A stretch of DNA of 64,000 bases, taken from the NCBI GenBank assembly GCA_965261065.1, contig OZ253444.1, positions 6,448,001-6,512,000 on the forward strand, in the 5' to 3' direction. The notes under the pieces were generated by a model that saw nothing but the letters and a program-made list of their open reading frames with translations, had not been told where the DNA came from and ran no database searches. Every line of letters starts with the position of its first letter. Position 1 is the stretch's first letter. This stretch comes from JAKZVK01 sp965261065 (GTDB lineage: Bacteria; Acidobacteriota; Terriglobia; Bryobacterales; UBA6623). This document shows, in pieces, positions 33,998-41,895 of the stretch. A program made the position numbers and the translations under genes.

Positions 33998-34624
33998 GTA
34001 AAGAAGCTCCTGCGCCTACCGTGAGTAACTTGCATTCAACTGCTCCCCTTTTCGATTGAGAAGATTGTAAAGCTGTATCGCCTGCCCTGTACCCTGGCGT
34101 GGCTACCGGCCGAGTCGATCGAGTGACCCACCAAACGGAGAGAAGACGATGCAATTCCGTCTCCAAAACGTCCCGACAGAACCCGGATGGTACCACAGTT
34201 GGGGGGGGGGGGGGGGGGCATTGCAAGCTGCTGATTCAGAAGCTAGTTGCCCGCGCGTTGATACGAGAAGCCTCCTGCGTCCGACCACCATCTACCAGCC
34301 CGGGGAGGGGCCCAATTCTATTCCCCGGAGAAAACTAGGGCAGATCCCACATCCCGTAGCCGATGACCCCGAGCGGGCACTCATGTGGCGTAAGCTTCCA
34401 GGCTTGCCGAGAACCGACTCTTCGGTTCTCAGGTCCTCGAGACGGGCACGCAGGTAACAGACCGCGCTGCGATCGGATGCGAACCCTGCCCCTTACAGAT
34501 TCGGCGTGCTTCCGAACCAACACACGGCTTTTCACACAGGCCGTGCCCGGATCGGCCTATGTCCGAGTCAGAAGGCCCGTGACGGGTCGGCAAAACGTAG
34601 AATAGAAGGCGGGCGGACCAGAAC
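33998..34624. other. Noncoding stretch with an 18-base G run
   Basis: No supported gene. It contains the G homopolymer at 34201-34218 and a nine-base-pair hairpin (GAGAACCGA, CTCT, TCGGTTCTC at 34409-34430) without a T tract. The rest shows no family match on either strand. Confidence 0.45.
34201..34218 (+). repeat. Homopolymer of 18 G
   Basis: An uninterrupted run of eighteen G between CCACAGTT and CATTGCAAG. It is outside any supported gene, about 200 bases from IS1380 copy 3. Confidence 0.9.
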
Positions 34625-35392
34625 ATGTTGTCCGAAGCATCGCCGGATCGTTGTGCACGCCCGGGCATCCTGTGGTACGCAGCGTGGTACTCGGTTCCCG
34701 TCGCCGCTCTGGCAACCCTCGCGTTGGTGGTCGGATGGCACGTCTTGGGCGCGGCGTCCCCGCTGAGCCGGGTCGCTGACAACAGGCCAACCTACCGGGC
34801 CGTCCAGAGCGGGCAGCGCTACCGGCTTGCGCAGGGCAAGTTCCTCGTTGCAAGCCGCGAGCTGATGGACCCGAACTTCGCGCAAACCGTCGTGCTCCTC
34901 TTTAAACACGACGAGGAGGGCAGCATCGGATTGATCATCAACCGCGCAACCGACATCAAGCTGTCCGAAGCGGTTGACCATTTCCAGCAATGGGAGGGCG
35001 AGGACGACAGGCTCTATCAAGGCGGCCCCGTCGCACGGCAACGCGTGACGATGCTCATCCGCACCGACCAAGAGATCGAGGGCGCCCATCAGGTGTTTGA
35101 CGATGTTCACCTCGGCGCCGCCAAGGGTCTGCTACAAAGCCTGGCCAACGGCTGGGACAAGCCCAAGGCGTTCCGCGCGTATACCGGCTACGCGGGATGG
35201 GGCGCCGGCCAGCTCGAAGGCGAGATGGAGCTCGAGAGCTGGCACGTCCTGCCGGCCCGGGCTGACATTGTCTTCGACCCTGACCCCGAGGCCGTGTGGA
35301 AGCGGCTGATGGAAGAGACGGACAAGGTACGGTGGGTGCGCGACCTCCGCGGCCCACGAATGAAGTTCGTCCCCCCTTGGGCCGCCGGCTAG
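34625..35392 (+). CDS. AlgH/YqgE (UPF0301) family protein with N-terminal membrane anchor
   Basis: 255 residues. A hydrophobic segment (about residues 15-44, ILWYAAWYSVPVAALATLAL onward) precedes the domain, which is unusual: typical YqgE is soluble and about 185 residues. The core has GKFLVASRELMDPNFAQTVV, GSIGLIINRATDIKLSEA, LYQGGPVARQRVTML, RAYTGYAGWGAGQLEGEM and SWHVLPARADIVF. In Pseudomonas, AlgH influences alginate regulation; the biochemical role is unknown. The start could lie further in. An IS-rich region lies just upstream. Confidence 0.85.
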   Translation: MLSEASPDRCARPGILWYAAWYSVPVAALATLALVVGWHVLGAASPLSRVADNRPTYRAVQSGQRYRLAQGKFLVASRELMDPNFAQTVVLLFKHDEEGSIGLIINRATDIKLSEAVDHFQQWEGEDDRLYQGGPVARQRVTMLIRTDQEIEGAHQVFDDVHLGAAKGLLQSLANGWDKPKAFRAYTGYAGWGAGQLEGEMELESWHVLPARADIVFDPDPEAVWKRLMEETDKVRWVRDLRGPRMKFVPPWAAG

Positions 35393-35458
35393 CGCTTTCG
35401 TTCACCGGTGCTGCTGACAGCAACCTTTGGCAAGGTCGCCGGCGCCGCCATTCACGAT

Positions 35459-35477
35459 GTACGGGCACGGCATGCCC
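35459..35477 (+). repeat. Degenerate GTAG-type palindrome
   Basis: GTACGGGCACGGCATGCCC matches the first 18 or 19 bases of the REP-like motif with GTAG changed to GTAC and the right arm shortened. It lies between convergent AlgH and Gfo/Idh/MocA genes. Confidence 0.55.
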
Positions 35478-35493
35478 GCTTGCCCGACTTGCC

Positions 35494-36846
35494 TCAATCG
35501 GTACGGATCCACACAAGAAGCTCACTTGGCCGGCGACCGTCAACCTTCTCCGGCAGCCGGAACTCCTTGTTGTAAGTGCGCCCGAGAAGATGATTGGCGA
35601 CATCGTCGCCGGCGAACGTCTCGGTCTTGGGATCGAAGCGCAGCTCGCGCCGCAGTCGATACGAGATGTTGCCAAGTAAACAAAACGCGTTCGAGAGAAA
35701 GATGTCTTCAATCTCGGCGTTGAGTATCTCGGGTTTGCCGGCGCGAATGGCGTCGAAGAAGTTCGCGAATTGAATCTGGTCGACGAGACCGAAGCCGCCC
35801 TCCAGCTCCGGCAGGTCGCCCACGCCCGGTTCGGGTTTCTTGTTGCGGCCCATGAAGACCTCGAAACGGCCGCTCGAGAAGAGGCGCATGTACCCCTTCG
35901 TTCCGTAGAAATGCCAACCTCGCGGCTCGCCCGTGTAGAACCCGCGGATCTCGCCCACCAACAGCGTGCCATCGGCGAACTCATAGGTAGTGGTCAGCGT
36001 GTTGGGCGTCTCGGCCTGGTCGTTGTAGCCAAAACGTCCGCCCACGGCGTGGATGCGCGACGGCAGCCCCTTCTCTTTGCCGAGGCCCCAGTGGCAGATG
36101 TCGGTCGAGTGGCTGCCGTTGTTGCCCATCTCGCCGTTGCCGAAATCCCAGAACCAGTGCCAGTTGTAATGGACCAGGTTGCGGTGGAACGGCTGGTCGG
36201 GTGCGGGACCGCGCCACAGGTCCCAGTGCAGCCCACCGGGTACGGACTCGGGGCTCTTGAAGCCGATCGACTCACGCCCGCCGGTCAGCAGCCAGCGCGT
36301 CATGTAGATGTCGCCGATGACGCCGTCGTGGACTTGCTTGATCGCGGCTTGGAAGTGCGGGTGCGAGCGCCGCTGCGTTCCACCCATCACGATGCGCTTG
36401 TGCTTGCGGGCGGCGTCGACCAGCATGCGCCCTTCGCGAACGTTGTGCGCGACGGGTTTCTCGATGTAGGCGTGCTTGCCGGCCTGGCAGGCCCAGATGC
36501 CCGCCAGCGCGTGCCAGTGGTTGCAGCAGGTGACGAACACGGCATCGATGCTCGGGTCGTCCATAATGCGGCGCAGGTCGGGCTCGAGCTTGGGCTTCTT
36601 GCCGGTACGCGCTTCCAGTTCGCCGCCCCGCTCGCGCATGCGGTTCTCGTCCGGGTCGCACAGGGTCGCCACTTCGACACCGTCCATGCCGGCCAAGGTC
36701 TTCATGACGCCGCCGCCGCGCCCGCCCATGCCGATGATGGCGAGCCGCAGCCGCTCGTTGGCCGAGGCCCGACCGGCGCCAAGTAGAGACGCCGCGCCGA
36801 TCGCCGACGAGGTTCGCAGAAATTGCCGTCGCTTGATGGATGCCAT
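35494..36846 (-). CDS. Tat-exported Gfo/Idh/MocA-family oxidoreductase
   Basis: 450 residues from the ATG at 36846 with GGGAGGGTTACC upstream. The signal is IKRRQFLRTSSAIGAASLLG (twin Arg, hydrophobic stretch, cleavage near GRASA). The NAD(P)-binding Rossmann start is RLRLAIIGMGGRGGG, the EKP motif is HAYIEKPVAHN, and MGGTQRRSHPHF and FWDFGNGEMGNNGSHSTDI belong to the substrate domain. Exported members of this kind often bind cofactor before Tat export and act on glycosides. The partner on the other strand is an alpha/beta hydrolase. Confidence 0.9.
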   Translation of the reverse strand: MASIKRRQFLRTSSAIGAASLLGAGRASANERLRLAIIGMGGRGGGVMKTLAGMDGVEVATLCDPDENRMRERGGELEARTGKKPKLEPDLRRIMDDPSIDAVFVTCCNHWHALAGIWACQAGKHAYIEKPVAHNVREGRMLVDAARKHKRIVMGGTQRRSHPHFQAAIKQVHDGVIGDIYMTRWLLTGGRESIGFKSPESVPGGLHWDLWRGPAPDQPFHRNLVHYNWHWFWDFGNGEMGNNGSHSTDICHWGLGKEKGLPSRIHAVGGRFGYNDQAETPNTLTTTYEFADGTLLVGEIRGFYTGEPRGWHFYGTKGYMRLFSSGRFEVFMGRNKKPEPGVGDLPELEGGFGLVDQIQFANFFDAIRAGKPEILNAEIEDIFLSNAFCLLGNISYRLRRELRFDPKTETFAGDDVANHLLGRTYNKEFRLPEKVDGRRPSELLVWIRTD

Positions 36847-37004
36847 GGTAACCCTCCCGGGGTTGTCTTCCAGATTCCGGCGCGCGAAGTTCCCATCTTC
36901 AGCCGCCGCGCTACTACTATAACTCGTTGTAGCCCGAAGCCCAGAGCCTATGATGAATAACTCGCCGCCACCACGACTCGGCGCAAGAACGGCCGGCCGG
37001 CAAT

Positions 37005-37028
37005 GTAGGGGCACGGCATGCCGTGCCC
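37005..37028 (+). repeat. GTAG-headed REP-like palindrome
   Basis: A perfect consensus copy between the divergent oxidoreductase and alpha/beta-hydrolase genes. A GTG inside it (37023) opens the longest possible frame of the downstream gene. Confidence 0.9.
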
Positions 37029-37091
37029 GCGGCCACTTCCTTTCTACGCAATCTCACCTTCCCACGGTTCAACCCCCCACGGTTCAACAAG

Positions 37092-38105
37092 GTGCATTCG
37101 GCTCAACGGCAACCAACCCATCAACCCTTCACCGCCACCCGCCCGTTCCATCCGCTGGTCCGCAACGGGCACGCGCAAACCATCGTGGCCCGCTATTGGC
37201 CCGCGCCGCTCGACGAATCTCGTTGGCCCACCCGGCCGCGGTTGTTTCGCACCGAACCCGACGCGCAGGTCTTGGCGCACGAAAACCGACAGCCAGCCAA
37301 CCCACAGCGGCAGACCCCGGCCCGGGGGACGATCGTGGCCATCCACGGCCTGACGGCGTCGAGCGACGCTCCCTACATGCGGCGGCTGGCGCAGTCCGCC
37401 TTGTCGGCCGGGTTCAACGTCGTTCGGCTGAACGTGCGCAACTGCGGCGGGACGGAAACCTTGACGCCGACGCTGTACCACTCCGGGCTGACCGTCGACC
37501 TGCGCCGCGTCATCGAGCAGTTGGCGCCCGAGCCGTTGTTCGTGATCGGGTTCTCGATGGGAGGCAACCTGGCGCTCAAGCTGGCGGGCGAGTGGGGCGA
37601 GGACGCGCCGCCGCACCTGCGCGGCGTGTGTGGCATCTCGGTCCCGATTCAACTCGGTGCCTGCTCGCGCCGCTTGAGAGAGCCGCGCAACCGCGTCTAC
37701 GAACTGCGGTTCCTGCGGGCGCTGCGGAAGACGTTCCTGCTCAAGCAGAGGTTGTTGCCGTCGCGGTTTGGGTCGCTCAGCGTCGACGGCCTGCAATCGA
37801 TCTACGACTTCGACGACCGCATCACGGCCCCGGCGTTCGGCTTCCAAGACGCCGAGGATTATTACACCCATGCTTCGTCCGCGGCATTTCTCGAACGCAT
37901 CCGACGGCCGGCGCTGTTGATTCAAGCCGACGACGATCCTTTCATTCCGCGCAAGGTTTATGATGACCCGGTATTCGAGCGGAATCCGTATTTGTCGTTG
38001 TTGCGAACGTCTCATGGCGGGCATGTAGCGTTTCTGGGTAAAGGACAGCCGCGTTTCTGGGCCGCCGAGCAGGCGTTGGAGTTTTGCTCGAAGCTCATCG
38101 CCTGA
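37092..38105 (+). CDS. YheT-type alpha/beta hydrolase
   Basis: About 337 residues from the GTG at 37092; the frame is open back to a GTG inside the palindrome at 37023, which adds Pro/Gln-rich residues unlike the family. The N-terminal block PFHPLVRNGHAQTIVARYW is typical of the YheT/ABHD1-3 group. The nucleophile elbow is VIGFSMGGNLALK (Ser), the oxyanion region is AIHGLTASSDAPYM, the acid is likely the Asp in LLIQADDDPF, and the His is in SHGGHVAFLG. Substrates are probably esters or lipids. A strong hairpin follows the stop. Confidence 0.85.
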   Translation: MHSAQRQPTHQPFTATRPFHPLVRNGHAQTIVARYWPAPLDESRWPTRPRLFRTEPDAQVLAHENRQPANPQRQTPARGTIVAIHGLTASSDAPYMRRLAQSALSAGFNVVRLNVRNCGGTETLTPTLYHSGLTVDLRRVIEQLAPEPLFVIGFSMGGNLALKLAGEWGEDAPPHLRGVCGISVPIQLGACSRRLREPRNRVYELRFLRALRKTFLLKQRLLPSRFGSLSVDGLQSIYDFDDRITAPAFGFQDAEDYYTHASSAAFLERIRRPALLIQADDDPFIPRKVYDDPVFERNPYLSLLRTSHGGHVAFLGKGQPRFWAAEQALEFCSKLIA

Positions 38106-38116
38106 AATCCCGGTGG

Positions 38117-38141
38117 GCCCAAGCCGCATAGCGGCTTGGGC
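38117..38141. terminator. Hairpin after the alpha/beta-hydrolase gene
   Basis: GCCCAAGCCGC, loop ATA, GCGGCTTGGGC: eleven perfect base pairs starting 11 bases after the stop. No T tract follows (AAGTC), so termination may be weak, or it may be an RNA-stabilising hairpin. Confidence 0.5.
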
Positions 38142-38225
38142 AAGTCAACCCCAAGCGTCGACTGCGGGCTGAAGCCACGCGCTGCCCGGCGCCCCGTTGC
38201 TCTCCGCGGGGCAGGCCAGGCCCGG

Positions 38226-38266
38226 GCATCGACATTCGTGTCGATGCGGCAGACGTAGGCGTCTGC
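38226..38266. repeat. Two adjacent short palindromes
   Basis: GCATCGACA-TTCG-TGTCGATGC (38226-38247) is followed one base later by GCAGACG-TAGG-CGTCTGC (38249-38266). Together with the hairpin at 38117 they make the 300-base gap before the IS3 element palindrome-rich. No gene is seen there. Confidence 0.55.
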
Positions 38267-38667
38267 GCCACAGCTTGATAGAGGCACCCTGGGCGCACAG
38301 GGGGTTTGTTGGTTCATGTTGTCCGCGCTCTCGATGTTGTTTGTGCGCTGTGGGTGGGTGTTACCTCCCCATGACCTCCGCGGCCGCGCCGCCCGGAAGG
38401 TGAGTCTGGACTGGACCCCTACGGCGAGGCCAAGAAATTAGGGACGGGTTGCAGTTGACTGAAAAAGCATAGCGAATCCAGCCCAATGGGGGCATGATCA
38501 AGTTAGCCGGGGAAGCGGAGGCGGGCTCTGCTGGAGAGCAACCCGCCAAGGAATACCCGGCCGCAGACTCATCGAAACGATGAGGGCAGGGTGTGCGCCT
38601 ACTCAGGCCGCATCCCGCCTTGTGCTGCGCCATCGGATCGATAGATCTGCTCATGCCTTACGAAAAC

Positions 38668-39489
38668 TCAGGCGGCGTCAGCCGCCTCTTCCCACAGCCG
38701 CTCATACTCTTGCGGCGGCCGGTAGCCCAGCGACGAATGCAATCGTGTGCGATTGTATTCCTGCTCAATATAAGCCCCGATCGCGGCCTGCGCCTGGGCC
38801 AAACTTTCATACTCGTTGCAGTTGACTTCCTCGCTTTTCAAAGTCTTGAAAAAGCTTTCCACGTACGCGTTGTCCTGCGGGCAGCCTTTGCGGCTCATCG
38901 ATATCCTCGCGCCCGCTTGCCGCAGTGTGGCCACATAAGCTTCCGCAGCGTACTGCGAACCTTGATCGGAATGATGAATCCAACCCGGCGCCGGACGCCG
39001 GCTGCTCAACGCTTGGTGCAGCGCCGCCAGCGGCAATTCGGTTTTCAGGTTCGGACCCACGGCCCAACCCACCACGCGCCGCGAATACACGTCCAACACC
39101 ACCGCCACATAGACGAAGTGGTTTCCCAATCGCACGTAGCTGAGATCCGAGCCCCACAGCTTGTTGGGGCCCGTGGGTTGGACCTCGCGCGTCAGGTTCT
39201 CGTAACACCGCAACGAGTGCTTCGAATCGGTCGTTTGCGGAACGGTGCGGCGACGTCGCCGCAAGAGATTCTCTTCGCGCATCACCCGCTGCACGCGCTT
39301 GCGATTGACCAGTAGCTTTTGACGGCGCACCTGTGGGGTCGTCCGCCGGGTGCCGTAGGCCGGATGGTCCAAGGCGGCCTGGACAATGGCCTGCCGCAGT
39401 TCCCCGACCGGCTCGCGGTCGGGTTTGCCCTGGCGGTAGAGGCTGGCTCGCGCCAGCCCGCTCAAGCGGCACAAATCGCGTGCGCTCAT
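38668..39489 (-). CDS. IS3-family OrfB (DDE integrase domain), copy 1
   Basis: 273 residues. The HTH_21-like N-terminal part has PAYGTRRTTPQVRRQKLLVN, and the rve catalytic core has KLWGSDLSYVRLG (first Asp), WIHHSDQGSQYAAEAYV (second Asp) and QDNAYVESFFKTLKSEEV (Glu). The end is RLHSSLGYRPPQEYE. Its ATG overlaps the orfA TGA (ATGA), so it is translated by coupling or re-initiation and shows no visible minus-one slip site. Fully open. Confidence 0.95.
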   Translation of the reverse strand: MSARDLCRLSGLARASLYRQGKPDREPVGELRQAIVQAALDHPAYGTRRTTPQVRRQKLLVNRKRVQRVMREENLLRRRRRTVPQTTDSKHSLRCYENLTREVQPTGPNKLWGSDLSYVRLGNHFVYVAVVLDVYSRRVVGWAVGPNLKTELPLAALHQALSSRRPAPGWIHHSDQGSQYAAEAYVATLRQAGARISMSRKGCPQDNAYVESFFKTLKSEEVNCNEYESLAQAQAAIGAYIEQEYNRTRLHSSLGYRPPQEYERLWEEAADAA

Positions 39490-39872
39490 GTTGCCTTGCC
39501 GCCTTGCGGCTCGTACTTCGTTAGCGACGCGCCGGTTCCACTGACGATGCTCGGCCGGCGCAGATCCTCGACACGCCGCAAGGCTGCGGACAAAAAATCA
39601 ATCTCCATGGCCTGGCGGCCGACTTTGCGTTCCAGCTCCGCGAGACGGGCCTGGGCTTCGCGGCCGGGCTCGACGCGGGCGCTGCCGCCCGGACGCCGTC
39701 CAGCGCCGGGAAAAGCTCCCTCGACGCCGTAGCGCTCGACTTGTGCCAGCCAGTCGTAGAGCTTTTCGCGCTTCACCTCGAGCTCGCGTGCTAGAGCCGA
39801 GCCCAACTCGCCGGCTTCGAGCCGCCGGACGGCCGCCAGCTTGAACTCCTTCGTGAATCGTCTTCGAGACAA
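39486..39872 (-). CDS. IS3-family OrfA (helix-turn-helix), copy 1
   Basis: 128 residues starting at TTG 39872 with GGAGG seven bases upstream. RRRFTKEFKLAAVRRLEAGE is the HTH_Tnp_1 helix region, LGSALARELEVKREKLYDWL completes the helix-turn-helix, and RLAELERKVGRQAMEIDFLS forms the leucine-zipper coiled coil. It binds the IS ends. This copy is intact, unlike orfA of copy 2. Confidence 0.92.
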   Translation of the reverse strand: MSRRRFTKEFKLAAVRRLEAGELGSALARELEVKREKLYDWLAQVERYGVEGAFPGAGRRPGGSARVEPGREAQARLAELERKVGRQAMEIDFLSAALRRVEDLRRPSIVSGTGASLTKYEPQGGKAT

Positions 39873-39942
39873 TTGAACCTCCTTCCCGTTCCCTGGTTCA
39901 TTGTCCCTTCTTTCCTGGTCTCGCTTTTCGGGTCCATTCCAG

Positions 39943-40992
39943 TCACAGGCGTTGGTCGTGTTTCGTGATTCGTGTTTCGTGATTCGTGTTTCGTGATTCG
40001 TGACGCGGGCCGAGTGCCTCGTGCGGCTTCCAGCCTATTGATTCCAGGTAGGTTCGGCGAGAATGGGTTTGGGGTGGTTTTTTGTTCGTGGGACGTGATT
40101 CGGGATTGGTGATTCGTGATTCGAGGCCGGTTGATAGTGCGACGTTTTGCGGCAGGTCGGGCCGGCGGGCACGGCATGCCGTGCCCCTACCTTGGGGACA
40201 CGGGTTGGCGGCGAGTGGGTTGTGGGCCGGGGAGGTCGGCGGGGACGCCGACCCTGCCCGCCAGGAGGCGCGCGCCACGCCGGCCGTCGGCTGCGCACTG
40301 GACGTAGCCTGGGCACTGGCGCTGAGCGGGGTGGCGGCTGACGGCGGGGGGCGGAAACCGATCGGGCCGTGGGTAGTTTCCGCTGCCGCCGCCGGTGGTT
40401 CGTAGCGCTGCAAGGGCGGTTGCGGATCGTCGGCGTAGTAGTCGAAGCCGGTTACCGTGGCGCGGTGGATTGCGCCCGTCTTGGGCTCGACGTTGCCGCC
40501 GAATTTGGCCTCGTCCAACCGCAGTTGCCGCAGCATGTTCACCGCCCGCTTCATGGTGCGGTGAATCATCGTCTCGCAGCGGCCCAGATTGGTGAGTTGG
40601 GGGGTGCGTTCGTCCATGCTCTTGCCCAGCATTTGGTTCTCGCCGTCGCGGCCGGGCAGGATGGTGTCGGGGTCCCATTTCTTGGTGCGCCGGGTGGTGT
40701 CGGCGTAGGCGTGGGTGGAGAAGCCGGCTTGGAGGCGATCGAGGCGGCGGAGGCGCCATTCGGCGTCGGCGATCTGGCGGACGAGGACGAATTCGAGGAC
40801 GTTTTTGGGGAAGAGGTAGTGTTCGAATTCCTGGAGGAGGCGGTCGTAGTCGGCGGAGTCTTCGTCGGCCATAACGGCGTCGCGGGCGAGGAGTCCGTTT
40901 TGGGAGGAGCGGGCCTTGCCCTCGGCGGTGCGAGGGCCGGTTGATTTCTTCGCGTTTTCGCGATTCGCCTTGCGTTGTTTGTCTGTGGTCAT
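39943..40992 (-). CDS. STGPRT/GKARSSQN-family protein with repeat-derived tail
   Basis: 349 residues of unknown function. The N-terminal signature NRENAKKSTGPRTAEGKARS, then SQNGLLARDAV, identifies a family widespread in Acidobacteriota and Planctomycetes. Residues about 50-110 (LLQEFEHYLFPKNVLEFVLV, then IADAEWRLRRLDRL) are helical. The C-terminal 150 residues are low complexity. A GTAG palindrome (40167-40190) encodes RGTACRAR, and tandem ATTCGTG-type repeats encode ESRITN, ESRNTNHETRITKH. The IS3 element abuts the stop codon. The start ATG 40992 is followed by the conserved block, so it is likely right. Confidence 0.65.
   Translation of the reverse strand: MTTDKQRKANRENAKKSTGPRTAEGKARSSQNGLLARDAVMADEDSADYDRLLQEFEHYLFPKNVLEFVLVRQIADAEWRLRRLDRLQAGFSTHAYADTTRRTKKWDPDTILPGRDGENQMLGKSMDERTPQLTNLGRCETMIHRTMKRAVNMLRQLRLDEAKFGGNVEPKTGAIHRATVTGFDYYADDPQPPLQRYEPPAAAAETTHGPIGFRPPPSAATPLSASAQATSSAQPTAGVARASWRAGSASPPTSPAHNPLAANPCPQGRGTACRARRPDLPQNVALSTGLESRITNPESRPTNKKPPQTHSRRTYLESIGWKPHEALGPRHESRNTNHETRITKHDQRL
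39957..40003 (+). repeat. Three perfect tandem copies of a 14-bp unit
   Basis: CGTGTTTCGTGATT occurs at 39957, 39971 and 39985, then CGTGA. Related words (CGTGATTCG) recur at 40090-40125. They form the 3' end of the STGPRT-family gene on the other strand. Confidence 0.9.
40167..40190 (-). repeat. GTAG-headed REP-like palindrome within the STGPRT-family gene
   Basis: A perfect copy in gene orientation. It is read in frame inside the low-complexity C-terminal half (CPQGRGTACRARRPDLP). Confidence 0.9.
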
Positions 40993-41427
40993 TGGTTCTC
41001 TCCCTGAAAGTGAAAAGCCGCCCGGTTTGGTCCGCGCGGCCTGTAGCGCCGGCCATTGGACCGGCGTTCTTCGCTTTCAGGATACGGTGGGGTGATGGGG
41101 CTGGAGGGGCGGCGGCGGGATAAGGCTCTTGGAATCAGTGGATTGGAGTTTTGAGACTTCTGTGACTGGTAGAGGGGATTGTGGCTAGGGTTGCGAGATG
41201 GGTGGTTGACTCAGCAGCGCGAAAGCAGCGGGGCCGGTGTCTGATCCGGCGGGTAGATCGACTTGAGATGGCGACTCGCGCACCGAGTTCGGGCTCTGTC
41301 CCCGGGGGTTCCCGGCGGTTCCCTTCGGGCCGTCCCCTTCGGGCTAGGGGGGTAGCTGTGTCTGGCGAATGGCGGTCGGGTGCTATGAACTTTTTTGACT
41401 CGACGGTGTCTACTATAGTGAGATTCA
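40993..41427. other. Intergenic stretch
   Basis: Divergent promoters for the STGPRT gene and the serine protease are expected here, but I cannot identify one with confidence. CCCTTCGGGCCGTCCCCTTC (41327-41346) is a short direct-repeat word found again at 47881-47924. Confidence 0.4.
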
Positions 41428-41895
41428 ATGAGGTGGCTAATCACGACGTCTCTCGCATCGGCTCTTCTCCTCTTTAGTCAGATGAGCGGAGCGGAAAGCA
41501 CGCACTTGAGCGTGCTGCTCATGGAGTCAACGTTCTTGCTGTATGGCCCGTCGGCTAAAGAGCCGACGAAGAGCGGTTATGGGACCGTATTTTTCCTGGG
41601 CAAGCCGAACGAGCAGAAGCCCAAGTCCTACTACCTCGTAATGGTAACTGCCAATCATGTACTTCGGGACATCAAGGGCGACGAGGCTACCTTGATGGTG
41701 CGTCGGCAAAAAGCAGATGATCGTTTTGAGCCGGTGAAACACAGCATCAAAATACGGAGCCGAGGGCGAAATCTTTATAAGAGCCATCCTAAAGCCGACG
41801 TAGCAGCAATGTACATGCGTCTGCCGAAGGACAGCACTCGGAGGATCGTCCCGGAAGGGTTTCTGGCGGACGACGAAAAGGTGGCGCGGTTTGAG

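Larger units (their letters stand above)
38407..39941 (-). mobile_element. IS3-family element, copy 1 (1535 bp), intact
   Basis: The ends TGGACTGGACCCC and TGGAATGGACCCG form inverted repeats beginning TG. The 3-bp target duplication is GTC (38404-38406 and 39942-39944). It contains orfA and orfB overlapping as ATGA. The reciprocal copy at 45686-47220 has the same length. It inserted directly beside the stop codon of the gene at 39943-40992. Confidence 0.95.

Noticed and set aside
34425..34530. Possible minus-strand tRNA with a GGTTCGCATCC T-loop-like sequence
   Set aside because: The D and T stems cannot be paired consistently and no acceptor stem closes; the resemblance is limited to one loop.
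39957..40130. CRISPR-like array from regular CGTGATTCG words
   Set aside because: Units are contiguous without unique spacers of constant length, and no cas gene is present.
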